From JAGTVB01 sp964624765 (GTDB lineage Bacteria; Pseudomonadota; Gammaproteobacteria; HK1): 64,000 nt of DNA. This document shows positions 35,452-43,516 of the stretch, in pieces (the stretch's first letter is position 1; every line of letters begins with the position of its first letter). Position numbers and translations under genes: made by a program. Where the stretch lies: NCBI GenBank assembly GCA_964624765.1, contig CAZUZO010000002.1, positions 1 to 64,000 on the forward strand, given 5' to 3'. The notes below the pieces were generated by a model. The model was not told where the DNA came from. It saw only the letters and a program-made list of their open reading frames with translations, and did not search any database.

Positions 35452-36487
35452 GGGCCTCGTAGGCCTCGAGTATTCGCGCGACTAGCGGATGACGTACCAC
35501 ATCCTTGGCGTCAAAGAAGGTGAAGCTGATGCCATCGATGGACTTTAGAACATCGATGACATGGCAAAGACCGGGGCGTTGGCCCCGGGGTAGATCGACT
35601 TGTGTCACATCACCGTTAACGACGGCCGTTGTTCCAAATCCGATGCGGGTCACGAACATCTTCATCTGTTCGATGGTGGTATTTTGCGCCTCATCGAGAA
35701 TGACAAAAGATTCATTGAGTGTTCGGCCACGCATGAAGGCAAGCGGCGCGATCTCGATGATACTTCGCTCAATGAGCTTGCTTACGCGCTCAAACCCGAG
35801 CATTTCATACAGAGCATCGTAAAGCGGCCGCAAGTAAGGATCGATCTTTTGCGCCAAATCGCCAGGGAGGAAACCCAACCGCTCTCCCGCTTCCACAGCC
35901 GGTCGCGCGAGGACTAACCGCCTGACTTTTTCTGTCTCTAAAGCCTCGACCGCGCAGGCGACCGCCAGGTAGGTCTTACCGGTGCCTGCGGGACCGATAC
36001 CAAAATTTAGACCATTGGTTCGGATGTTCTGAACGTAGTGGCATTGGTTGGGCCCCCGGCCTCGAATGAGGCCGCTACGAGTGCGCACCACGATTTCCCT
36101 TTCTTTGCTCTCATCGAGGCTTGCATCCACGCCCGAACCTTGCAAAAACACATGCACCCGCGCGGCGGTAAGGGCCTCCACACGGGTCACCTCGTAGAGT
36201 TCCTCAATGATCGCTGTGGCGGCCCGCACCGGAGTGGGTGGCCCGGACACGCGAAAGTCGTTGCCACGGTTACTGATCTCTACCCCCAAACGCAGTTCTA
36301 ACTGACGCAGGTGTTGGTCAAGCGGGCCACAAAGATTGGCTAGGCGGTCGTTGTCAGCGGGCTCCAGTCGAATGTGGCTAACATCCCGAGGTTCGGAACT
36401 CGCTTGGCGAAGGAAGATCTGTTCAGGCACAGATGGCGATTCAGTCAGCGTAGTGAGCTCTTGTTGCATCGGCAGGCGTGTTGGCAT
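35420..36487 (-). CDS. phoH: PhoH-like ATPase
   Basis: The 355-residue protein is the YbeZ/PhoH ATPase, partner of YbeY in ribosome maturation. Walker A is NFGIGPAGTGKTYLAVA and Walker B is FVILDEAQNTTIEQMKMF; RLVLARPAVEAGERLGFLPG and RIGFGTTAVVNGDVTQVDLP are family blocks. An N-terminal KH-like segment precedes the ATPase. Starts at 36487 (MPTRLP) or 36469 (MQQEL) are possible; both overlap miaB. It is the second gene of the operon. Confidence 0.94.
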   Translation of the reverse strand: MPTRLPMQQELTTLTESPSVPEQIFLRQASSEPRDVSHIRLEPADNDRLANLCGPLDQHLRQLELRLGVEISNRGNDFRVSGPPTPVRAATAIIEELYEVTRVEALTAARVHVFLQGSGVDASLDESKEREIVVRTRSGLIRGRGPNQCHYVQNIRTNGLNFGIGPAGTGKTYLAVACAVEALETEKVRRLVLARPAVEAGERLGFLPGDLAQKIDPYLRPLYDALYEMLGFERVSKLIERSIIEIAPLAFMRGRTLNESFVILDEAQNTTIEQMKMFVTRIGFGTTAVVNGDVTQVDLPRGQRPGLCHVIDVLKSIDGISFTFFDAKDVVRHPLVARILEAYEAHEEKGRIEPH

Positions 36488-37811
36488 AGTCGGCAATCTC
36501 GCCGCGCAATGAATTGGGGAGGGCTTCGGTGATGAGAACCTCGACGAAATCTCCGATTAACCACTGCCGGCCGCGAAAATTCACCATGCGATTGTTCTCG
36601 GTGCGGCCTGCAAGCTCGGTCGGATCTCTCTTGGCTCGGCCTTCCACGAGCACCCTCTGGATTGTTCCCACCATCCGTTGGCTGATGGCCGCACCCTGGC
36701 CGCTCAGGCGCGCCTGGAGGGTGGCGAGGCGGTCTTTGGCGACCCACGGGGGAACGTGATCCGGAAGGGCTGCTGCGGGTGTCCCAGGGCGAGGGCTGAA
36801 GATAAAGCTAAATGACTGATCAAACTGGATGTCTTCAACGAGTTGAAGGGTCGCTTCAAAATCTTCGTGGGTTTCCCCTGGGAAGCCAACGATGAAATCC
36901 GATGAGAGTGTCAAATCGGAACGCGCAGCGCGCAGCGCGCTGACTTTGTGTCGATAGTCCTGGGCGCTGTAGCCACGCTTCATGAGTTGGAGGATTCGGT
37001 CGCTGCCACTTTGCACAGGTAGGTGCAAATGACCCACGAGTTGCGGTACCTCGCGGAAAGCCTCGATGAGATCCGCGGACAGATCAGATGGATGAGAGGT
37101 GGTGAACCGTATTCGATCCACACCATCGATGGTCGCCGCATACTGGATCAGCAAGGCCAAGCTGGCTGGCTCACCGTCGTGCATGAGGCCGCGGTAGGCG
37201 TTAACGTTTTGCCCAAGAAACACGATTTCCCGCACGCCTTGTTCCGCCAGGCTCGCGACTTCTGCAAACACATCATCGAAAGGCCGGCTGAATTCCTCGC
37301 CCCGCGTATAGGGGACGATACAAAAGGAACAGTACTTACTGCACCCCTCCATGACGGAGACGAAGGCCGTCGGGCCATCCGCGCGGGGTTCAGGTAGGCC
37401 GTCAAATTTCTCGATTTCCGGAAAAGAGATGTCAACGACAGGCCGACGAAGACGCTTGGCCTGAGCGAGCATCGAGGGTACGCGGTGTAAGGTTTGCGGG
37501 CCATAGACGAGGTCAACGTAAGGTGCACGCCGCCGTATCGATTCTCCCTCCTGGCTGGCCACACAGCCACCGACACCGATCACGAGATCCGGGCGTCGCT
37601 GTTTCCATTCGCGCCATTGACCGAGCTGGGAGAAGACCTTTTCTTGGGCTTTTTCGCGCACAGAGCAGGTGTTGATCAACAACACATCGGCTTGCTCGGG
37701 GATGTCAGTGAGGGTAAGGCCATGCGAATTGCCTAACAGCTGCGCCGTCTTCGCGGAGTCATACACGTTCATCTGACAACCGAAGGTCTTAATGTAGAGC
37801 TTCTTGGGCAT
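36441..37811 (-). CDS. miaB: tRNA-2-methylthio-N6-isopentenyladenosine methylthiotransferase
   Basis: MiaB is a radical SAM enzyme with two iron-sulfur clusters. It adds a methylthio group to i6A37 of tRNAs. The N-terminal cluster cysteines are in IKTFGCQMNVYDS, LINTCSVREKAQEK and GVGGCVASQ. The radical SAM motif is GCSKYCSFCIVPYTRG, and a C-terminal TRAM domain ends near GRQWLIGDFVEVLITEA. The ATG at 37809-37811 (MPKKLYIKTFG) is chosen over one five codons upstream. It opens the five-gene operon. The protein of 456 residues has normal length. Confidence 0.96.
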   Translation of the reverse strand: MPKKLYIKTFGCQMNVYDSAKTAQLLGNSHGLTLTDIPEQADVLLINTCSVREKAQEKVFSQLGQWREWKQRRPDLVIGVGGCVASQEGESIRRRAPYVDLVYGPQTLHRVPSMLAQAKRLRRPVVDISFPEIEKFDGLPEPRADGPTAFVSVMEGCSKYCSFCIVPYTRGEEFSRPFDDVFAEVASLAEQGVREIVFLGQNVNAYRGLMHDGEPASLALLIQYAATIDGVDRIRFTTSHPSDLSADLIEAFREVPQLVGHLHLPVQSGSDRILQLMKRGYSAQDYRHKVSALRAARSDLTLSSDFIVGFPGETHEDFEATLQLVEDIQFDQSFSFIFSPRPGTPAAALPDHVPPWVAKDRLATLQARLSGQGAAISQRMVGTIQRVLVEGRAKRDPTELAGRTENNRMVNFRGRQWLIGDFVEVLITEALPNSLRGEIADYANTPADATRAHYAD

Positions 37812-37967
37812 ACCACTGCAAGTCAAATGATTCCATGCGATTACGCTACACTTTTCTAGGCCAATTTTCTAGGGAGATCAAACTCCTCTAGGGGCAAGGG
37901 GCGTGTTACGGCGGTGGTTCGCCTCATGCCTGCAGTTTGGTCCTGCTGCGTTGGGGACGAAGGAACC

Positions 37968-37990
37968 TGCCGAAACGATGACCATGGCCA
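37968..37990. repeat. family C end fragment
   Basis: CTGCCGAAACGATGACCATGGCC is, on the other strand, the family C terminus GGCCATGGTCATCGTTTCG plus GCAG, the closest match to the consensus end. The remainder of a copy is not clear on either side. The 37812-38284 intergenic region upstream of the phosphoribulokinase homologue otherwise shows no gene. Confidence 0.5.
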
Positions 37991-38284
37991 CAAAACCTAT
38001 CGTGTCCTCCGCGGGCCGCGTGGAGCAGTGTTCCCTGGGCTTGCTTTGCAAAACCGTACAGAGTGAGTCCTGCGCGGGTGTGCAGCGGCTCTTTTCGGAG
38101 CAATGGTGGACAAGCGATGACTATGGTGGGATAAAGTTTCCATCTGCCGGTAACACGTAATGGTGGTATAGTGTGCCCGGGCGAGGTAGGCCGAGCACTC
38201 GACTTCTGGTGTACCGCCATCTCATCTGCGGACGGCGCCGATGCGGCGCGGCTGAAGTGTGGCCGCTGAGAGTTGAGTCTCTCA

Positions 38285-38417
38285 GAGAACCGTCGCAAGC
38301 GGGCCGAGAGAGCTAGGCGGATGGCGTGAAGCTGGGAGACATAATCAGGTAGATAGGCGAGCCGCCGAGCACCGCACAACACCGCTGCCGCGTTACGTAG
38401 CGCGTTTTTTCAAAAGC
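38285..38417. repeat. family B MITE-like element with TCA duplication
   Basis: The 133-bp copy begins GAGAACCGTCGCAAGCGGGC, having lost the middle of its left end, and ends GCGCGTTTTTTCAAAAGC. It is flanked by TCA at 38282-38284 and 38418-38420. The interior is the usual GATAGGCGAGCCGCCGAGCACCGC block. It lies 39 bases before the start codon of the phosphoribulokinase homologue, so that gene's promoter must be inside or upstream of it. Confidence 0.75.
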
Positions 38418-38456
38418 TCAGAGGCTGGCAGGTAGTGATCGAAGGAAACTAGCTTT

Positions 38457-39335
38457 ATGTCGCGTAAACATCCCATCATCGCAGTGACTGGTTCCTCGGG
38501 AGCGAGGAGCTCCGCCGTTATCGATGCCTTTGCTCACATTCTGGGTCGCGAGGGTGCGACTTTCGCCATCATCGATGGCAACGGCTTTCATCGTTACGAT
38601 CGGGTGGCGTTCCCAGCCGCCCTCCAGGATGCCGCTAGCCGAGGTAAGACCCTCAGTCATTTTGCGCCGGAAGCTAATCTTCTTGAAGAGCTAGAAGCGC
38701 TGATGGCGGAGTATTCCATGCAAGGCACCGGTCGACACCGCCGCTATCTGCACAGTGCCGAGCAGGCCGCTGAGTTTGGGCAGCGTCCCGGCACCTTCAC
38801 CGATTGGGAGCCGATCCCGGAGAACACGGATATTTTGTATTACCGGGGCTTGCACGGGTGTTTTGTCAACGGCAGCGTTGATATTGCGAAATATATGGAC
38901 TTGAAGATCGGCGTGGTGCCCATCGTTAACCTCGAGTGGATTCAGAAGATCCATCGCGATATGGGTGAGCGGGGTTACAGCGTAGAGGCGGTGACGGACA
39001 CGATCTTGCGCCGTATGCCGGACTATGTGCGTTACATTACTCCGCAGTTCTCGCGCACGGATATCAACTTTCAACCGGTTCCCATGGTGGATACCTCTAA
39101 TCCTTTCATTGCGCGCGATGTGCCTACGCTCAATGAGAGCATGGTGGTGATCCGTGTTGCGAACACGAGCAGGTGCCCAGTGGACTTCCCGTACTTACTA
39201 CGAAACATCCACAAGTCCTTCATGTCGAGGCGTAATACCATTGTGGTTCCTGGCGGAGAGATCGGGGTTGCGATGGAACTGATGTTGGCGCCTTTGGTGC
39301 ACGAGCTACTGGCGCGCCGCAACGGCACCGGCTGA
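38457..39335 (+). CDS. phosphoribulokinase-family protein with altered catalytic residues
   Basis: The 292-residue protein is clearly a class I (proteobacterial) phosphoribulokinase homologue: IVNLEWIQKIHRDMGERGYS, YITPQFSRTDINFQPVPMV and DTSNPFIARDVPTLNESMVV all align. Active enzymes have P-loop GSSGAGT(S/T), EGD(A/S)FHR and YEGLHG. Here these read GSSGARSS (Arg17), DGNGFHR (Asn42) and YRGLHG (Arg130). In the R. sphaeroides enzyme the matching residues are a P-loop glycine, the proposed base Asp42 and the Walker B Glu131. Substrate-side residues His45, Arg49, Lys164, Arg167 and Asp168 are kept. The family call is firm; ATP-dependent kinase activity is doubtful. It may bind a sugar phosphate as a regulator. 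ACTAGC lies upstream and no strong ribosome-binding site is seen apart from GAAGGAAAC. Confidence 0.85.
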   Translation: MSRKHPIIAVTGSSGARSSAVIDAFAHILGREGATFAIIDGNGFHRYDRVAFPAALQDAASRGKTLSHFAPEANLLEELEALMAEYSMQGTGRHRRYLHSAEQAAEFGQRPGTFTDWEPIPENTDILYYRGLHGCFVNGSVDIAKYMDLKIGVVPIVNLEWIQKIHRDMGERGYSVEAVTDTILRRMPDYVRYITPQFSRTDINFQPVPMVDTSNPFIARDVPTLNESMVVIRVANTSRCPVDFPYLLRNIHKSFMSRRNTIVVPGGEIGVAMELMLAPLVHELLARRNGTG

Positions 39336-39443
39336 TTGACCTCTGAGCATCCCAACCCCGCGCGCGGGTCAGGTGTTCTCTTAAGAAACGCGCATGAGGT
39401 ACAAGGTGACATGAAAACGGCTGCTTTCAGTTTTGTTTCTTGA

Positions 39444-39662
39444 GAGAAGCTGTTCTAAAAATGTCACGAGCGCCGCCAGAGCAAGGCGCACGGCAGCGAG
39501 ACAAAATCGTCCGGAACGATTTTGAACAGCCGCAGGCTGGCTCCGAGGGAGCGAGCCTCAGGGATGGGGCGAGTAACGCGGAGTGTACAAAGGAGTACAT
39601 GAGCATTTCGAGCTGCCGCGCAACGCAGCTCAGGCAAGCGCAGTAATTTTTAAAACAGCTTC
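39444..39662. repeat. family A MITE-like element, long form
   Basis: The 219-bp copy begins GAGAAGCTGTTCTAAAAATG and ends TTTTTAAAACAGCTTC, with TGA at 39441-39443 and 39663-39665. Beyond the short form it contains the hairpin AAAATCGT/ACGATTTT at 39503-39523. It also has the inserted block CAGGCTGGCTCCGAGGGAGC through GGATGGGGCGAGTAAC. It sits between the phosphoribulokinase homologue and cobS. Short open frames within it are repeat-derived and not genes. Confidence 0.87.
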
Positions 39663-39815
39663 TGAGCGCTCTGGTTGCCGTACCTGCCCATTGGATACAA
39701 TGCGGCAGATGGATGGCGCCCTCGGCGAGGTTGGGCGGATGCTAAACCCGGTCGGCTGTCGGGGCTGCTGGCCCGAGCCGATCTTCGAAGTGGCTCCAGA
39801 GGCGGGGCCTAGGCG

Positions 39816-40823
39816 ATGGAGATGTTGCTGCCCTCGAATTCAGATACCGACGTTGGTCGTTCAAGTGTCCCGGATATCAGGATTTCTGTGCGCCAGACGT
39901 TCAGTATCGACAGCGATTTTCAAGTTCCGGCGTTCAGCCAACCGACCGAGCATGTGCCCGAGGTCGATGAAGCGTACCGTTTCGACCCTGCCACCACTCT
40001 AGCGATCCTCGCGGGTTTTGCCTTCGGTCGTCGGGTGCTCATTCAGGGCTACCACGGAACCGGCAAATCGACCCACATCGAGCAGGTAGCTGCCCGGCTC
40101 AATTGGCCCTGTGTACGGGTCAACCTCGATAGCCACATCAGCCGGTTGGATCTGGTGGGCAAGGATGCCATCGTCCTGCGCGATGGACATCAGGTGACCG
40201 AGTTCAGGGAAGGCATCCTCCCCTGGGCATTTCAGAACCCCACTGCGCTGGTGTTCGATGAGTACGATGCCGGTCGTGCGGATGTCATGTTCGTGATTCA
40301 GCGGGTCTTGGAGGCCGAGGGGCGGCTCACCCTCCTCGACCAATCTCGGGTACTCCGGCCCCATCCGGCGTTTCGGTTGTTTGCCACCACCAATACCATC
40401 GGCCTGGGGGATAGCACCGGACTCTATCACGGTACCCAACAGATTAACCAGGGGCAAATGGACCGCTGGAATATCGTTGCGACACTGAATTACCTGGAAC
40501 ACGATGCAGAGGTGGACATCGTCTTGGCAAAAGTGCCCGCCTATGCTGACGAAGACGGGCGAGCCACGGTGGGCGCAATGGTCAATCTCGCGGAGATGAC
40601 CCGCTCGGGGCTTGTGAATGGTGATATTTCCACCGTCATGAGTCCGCGCACCGTGATCACTTGGGCAGAGAATGCCTTGCTGTTCAGGAACCTGGCGTTT
40701 GCTTTTCGATTGACGTTCCTCAACAAGTGCGACGAAACGGAAAAACCTATCGTGGCTGAGTATTACCAGCGGTGTTTCGGAAGCGAGCTCGGAGAAGCCC
40801 CCTCCGAACTGACCCTCGGATAG
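39816..40823 (+). CDS. cobS: CobS-type AAA+ ATPase (cobaltochelatase-like subunit)
   Basis: The 335-residue MoxR-clade AAA+ ATPase is a close CobS match. It has VPEVDEAYRFDPATTLAILA, Walker A GYHGTGKST at residues 78-86 and HIEQVAARLNWPCVRVNLDS. Walker B is in NPTALVFDEYDAG, and sensor 1 is in FRLFATTNTIGLGDSTGLYH. In aerobic B12 synthesis CobS and CobT form the chaperone that helps CobN insert cobalt into hydrogenobyrinate diamide. CobN and other cob genes are not in the window. The cobT-type gene follows after 188 bases on the same strand. Without CobN the pair may serve another metallation or remodelling target. Confidence 0.9.
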   Translation: MEMLLPSNSDTDVGRSSVPDIRISVRQTFSIDSDFQVPAFSQPTEHVPEVDEAYRFDPATTLAILAGFAFGRRVLIQGYHGTGKSTHIEQVAARLNWPCVRVNLDSHISRLDLVGKDAIVLRDGHQVTEFREGILPWAFQNPTALVFDEYDAGRADVMFVIQRVLEAEGRLTLLDQSRVLRPHPAFRLFATTNTIGLGDSTGLYHGTQQINQGQMDRWNIVATLNYLEHDAEVDIVLAKVPAYADEDGRATVGAMVNLAEMTRSGLVNGDISTVMSPRTVITWAENALLFRNLAFAFRLTFLNKCDETEKPIVAEYYQRCFGSELGEAPSELTLG

Positions 40824-41011
40824 ACTTTGCGGGTACACGGCCATCGTCAAACCACCAGGTGCTCTCCGGGACGTCCGATCGGCACCGAGATAGGGGTTGG
40901 CTATGCAAGGGAAGCGCGAGAAATCTGTCCAGATGAGGGCTATTGGCCGCTTTCGCTCCTCCGCAAATGTCGTTCGCCATCCCCAACAAGCGAGCTGGCG
41001 TGGGGGTCAGT

Positions 41012-42907
41012 ATGACTTTTAGCCGAGTGGCTAAGACTGAAGTGAAGGACCGCGATCGCCGGCAACGTTTCGAATGGGTTACGCGGGCGGCGACGCGGGC
41101 GCTTGCCCAGCGCAAAGATCTCAGCGTTGAGTTCCGGCATGCCCGTGCCACCATCGAGAACAATACGGTGTATTTGCACGCACCCTCCGTACAGGTGACT
41201 CCATCGGACGTCATTCGTCTGCGCGGAGAAGCGGATTCCTTGGCGCTGCAGGTGCGATACCATGATCGCGCTTTGCATGAGGCATTGGCACCGGGTGAGT
41301 CGAGTGCTCGGGAGGTGTTCGATAGCTTGGAGCAAGCTCGCTGTGAGGCCCTGGGGGCGCGGCGAATGGTGGGGGTCGCGGCCAACCTCGAGGCGTGGCT
41401 CGCCGCTCGCTATCGAGACGCGGCCGAGCGCGAGCCCCTGAAGCCAAATGCCTTGCGTTTGCCTGACTCGGTGCAACTCATGGCGCGGGAGGCCATGACA
41501 GGCAGTCCTCCCCCGGCGCCGGCTGCACGCCTGCTCGATACCCAGCGACGGGAGCTCACACCCAAGATCGGTGGCGCTTTGGTGCGCCTCAGCCGAAACC
41601 TCTCAGACCAACGGCGTTTTGCCGAGATCGTGATGGAAATCTTGGTGGCCCTTGGCTTGGATGTGACGGCGGCATCGGATTCCGTCGAGCGGGAAGCTCC
41701 GGACGAGCCAGAACAGGGAGGAGAGGAATCCGACCCCCAAAGCGCCGAATCCATGGCAAGTGAGGCACAAGGTGGCCCGCCTAAGGCGCTGGAAGATCAG
41801 CATCGGCTTGACTCAACAACGGCTCATGGTATGAGCTCGCACCAGGAGCCTGATGGAATCTCTTCACCGGGGGCGGCGGAGCAGCGTTGGATGCCGAAGG
41901 ATACGCCTGCCGGTGTCTGGAGATCGGTGAACTGCAGTGCATCGTCCAGCTACCGTGCCTACATGACGGATTTTGACGAGGTGGTCCATGCACAACAGCT
42001 TTGCACCCAGGAGGAGCTGGCCCGCTTTCGTTCGCATCTGGATCGGCAGGTCCGCGATTTTGATGCCATGATAGGACGATTGGCCAACCGCCTGCAGAGG
42101 CGGCTGCTGGCCAAACAGCTGCGCGGCTGGCAGTTTGATAGGGAGGACGGTTTCCTCGATACGACCCGCTTGGCGCGTCTGGTGGCGAATCCCCTAAATC
42201 CCGTTGCCTACAGGTGGGAACAAGAAACAGCGTTTCAAGATACCGTTGTGAGCTTGCTCATCGATAACTCCGGCTCGATGCGTGGACGGCCGATCACCGT
42301 TGCCGCCATCAGCGCCGATGTGCTCGCGCGAACCTTGGAGCGATGCGGGGTCAAGACCGAAATCCTGGGTTTTACCACGCGGGCTTGGAAGGGAGGGCAA
42401 GTGCGTGAGCGCTGGATCGAGGGCGGCAAGCCAGCGAATCCAGGTCGATTAAACGATCTACGACATATCATCTATAAGTCGGCTGATATGCCTTGGCGGC
42501 AAGCCCGAAGCAATCTCGGGCTGATGCTGCGGGAGGGGCTCCTGAAGGAGAACATCGATGGTGAGGCACTGACATGGGCCTATCAGCGGTTGCTCAGGCG
42601 TCCTGAAGAGCGACGTATCCTGATGGTTATCAGCGATGGAACGCCAGTGGACGATTCCACTCTGTCAGCAAACGGTGCCGGGTACCTGGAGCGGCATCTG
42701 CGGGAGGTCATCGCGCACATCGAGAATACCCGCTCGGTCGAATTGCTGGCCATTGGGATAGGTCATGATGTGACCCGCTACTACCGTCGTGCCGTGATGC
42801 TGGCGGATGCCGAGCAGTTGGGGGGCGTCATGCTGCAAGAGCTTGCCGGCTTGTTTGATAGTGAGTTAACTCACCCGCGACACCGGTGGCGTCACCCTCT
42901 CCGTTGA
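41012..42907 (+). CDS. cobT: CobT-type VWA-domain protein (cobaltochelatase-like subunit)
   Basis: The 631-residue partner of CobS begins with a helical N-terminal region (RDRRQRFEWVTRAATRALAQ). An acidic, low-complexity linker at about residues 230-290 (DEPEQGGEESDPQSAESMAS) follows. The C-terminal VWA domain has the MIDAS motif DNSGSM near residue 418. PITVAAISADVLARTLERCG, KPANPGRLNDLRHIIYKSAD and ILMVISDGTPVDDSTLS are highly CobT-like. The start at ATG 41012 is chosen because upstream codons are not CobT-like; an in-frame ATG at 40967 is possible. Its stop is four bases before the TGA flank of a family A repeat. Confidence 0.9.
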   Translation: MTFSRVAKTEVKDRDRRQRFEWVTRAATRALAQRKDLSVEFRHARATIENNTVYLHAPSVQVTPSDVIRLRGEADSLALQVRYHDRALHEALAPGESSAREVFDSLEQARCEALGARRMVGVAANLEAWLAARYRDAAEREPLKPNALRLPDSVQLMAREAMTGSPPPAPAARLLDTQRRELTPKIGGALVRLSRNLSDQRRFAEIVMEILVALGLDVTAASDSVEREAPDEPEQGGEESDPQSAESMASEAQGGPPKALEDQHRLDSTTAHGMSSHQEPDGISSPGAAEQRWMPKDTPAGVWRSVNCSASSSYRAYMTDFDEVVHAQQLCTQEELARFRSHLDRQVRDFDAMIGRLANRLQRRLLAKQLRGWQFDREDGFLDTTRLARLVANPLNPVAYRWEQETAFQDTVVSLLIDNSGSMRGRPITVAAISADVLARTLERCGVKTEILGFTTRAWKGGQVRERWIEGGKPANPGRLNDLRHIIYKSADMPWRQARSNLGLMLREGLLKENIDGEALTWAYQRLLRRPEERRILMVISDGTPVDDSTLSANGAGYLERHLREVIAHIENTRSVELLAIGIGHDVTRYYRRAVMLADAEQLGGVMLQELAGLFDSELTHPRHRWRHPLR

Positions 42908-42914
42908 CCCCTGA

Positions 42915-43131
42915 GAAGCTGTTTTAAAAATGTTACGAGCGCCGGCAGAGCAAGGCGCACGGTGGCGACAAAATCGTCGGGAACGATTTTGAACAGCTGG
43001 AAGCTGGCCCCGAAGGGGCGCGCCCCAAGGATGGGGCGAGTAACAACCGGAGTGTACAAGGGCGTACATGAGGATTGCGGGCCGCCGTGCAACGCAGCTC
43101 AGGCAAGCGCAGTAATTTTTAAAACAGCTGC
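42915..43131. repeat. family A MITE-like element, long form
   Basis: The 217-bp copy begins GAAGCTGTTTTAAAAATGTT and ends TTTTTAAAACAGCTGC. It is flanked by TGA at 42912-42914 and 43132-43134. It contains AAAATCGT/ACGATTTT, a GCCCCGAAGGGGC palindrome and the AGTGTACAAGGGCGTACATG block. It is the first of three different repeat types lying in a row between cobT and the ABC transporter. Confidence 0.88.
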
Positions 43132-43284
43132 TGAAAGGTCTTGAAAACCGGCTATGATCGCCGTCTCGGCACCCTGAATCGACCTGTCTCTCGGACATGG
43201 TAGCCAACCCGGCGGCGCACGGGATGTCTGGTGGGCACGGGCCGTCGGCTTGAGCCCGGTATTCCTGCCGGACACACCCCGCGG

Positions 43285-43347
43285 CTCCCATGGCTTGGCG
43301 CCGCTTCGCCGTTTGGCGGGAACCCCTGACGAAACGATGACCTTGGC
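43285..43347. repeat. family C partial copy
   Basis: The right end CCTGACGAAACGATGACCTTGGCC (reverse: GGCCAAGGTCATCGTTTCG...) is clear. The interior CATGGCTTGGCGCCGCTTCG is only loosely similar to the intact copy, and the left end is missing. It lies 24 bases before a family B element. Confidence 0.5.
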
Positions 43348-43370
43348 CGGAAATGATCGGCGTAAACTCA

Positions 43371-43511
43371 GAGGTTGTGAAAAAACCTGCTACACGACCC
43401 GATAGCGGCGTTGGGAGGTGCTCGCTCCTCGCCTATGCATCTGATAGGTCTCTCGGCTTCGCGCCGTCCGCCTGGCTCTCGGGCCGTTCGCGACGGTCTT
43501 TCTACAACCTG
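43371..43511. repeat. family B MITE-like element with TCA duplication
   Basis: The 141-bp copy begins GAGGTTGTGAAAAAACCTGC and ends GGTCTTTCTACAACCTG. It is flanked by TCA at 43368-43370 and 43512-43514. It is in the opposite orientation to the copies at 10940, 31805 and 38285. The start codon of the ABC ATPase gene follows two bases after the right flank, so the element supplies the region where a ribosome-binding site would be. Confidence 0.87.
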
Positions 43512-43516
43512 TCAGC

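Noticed and set aside
39440..39646. Open frame of 68 codons inside a repeat, recurring near-identically at 42962 and 63092
   Set aside because: It lies wholly within family A elements and recurs only because the repeat recurs. No ribosome-binding site, and the same DNA is open in several frames.
39816..42907. CbbQ/CbbO RuBisCO activase genes
   Set aside because: The detailed motifs (VPEVDEAYRFDPATT; KPANPGRLNDLRHI) are those of CobS and CobT, and RuBisCO genes are not adjacent. The analogy is kept only as a hypothesis.
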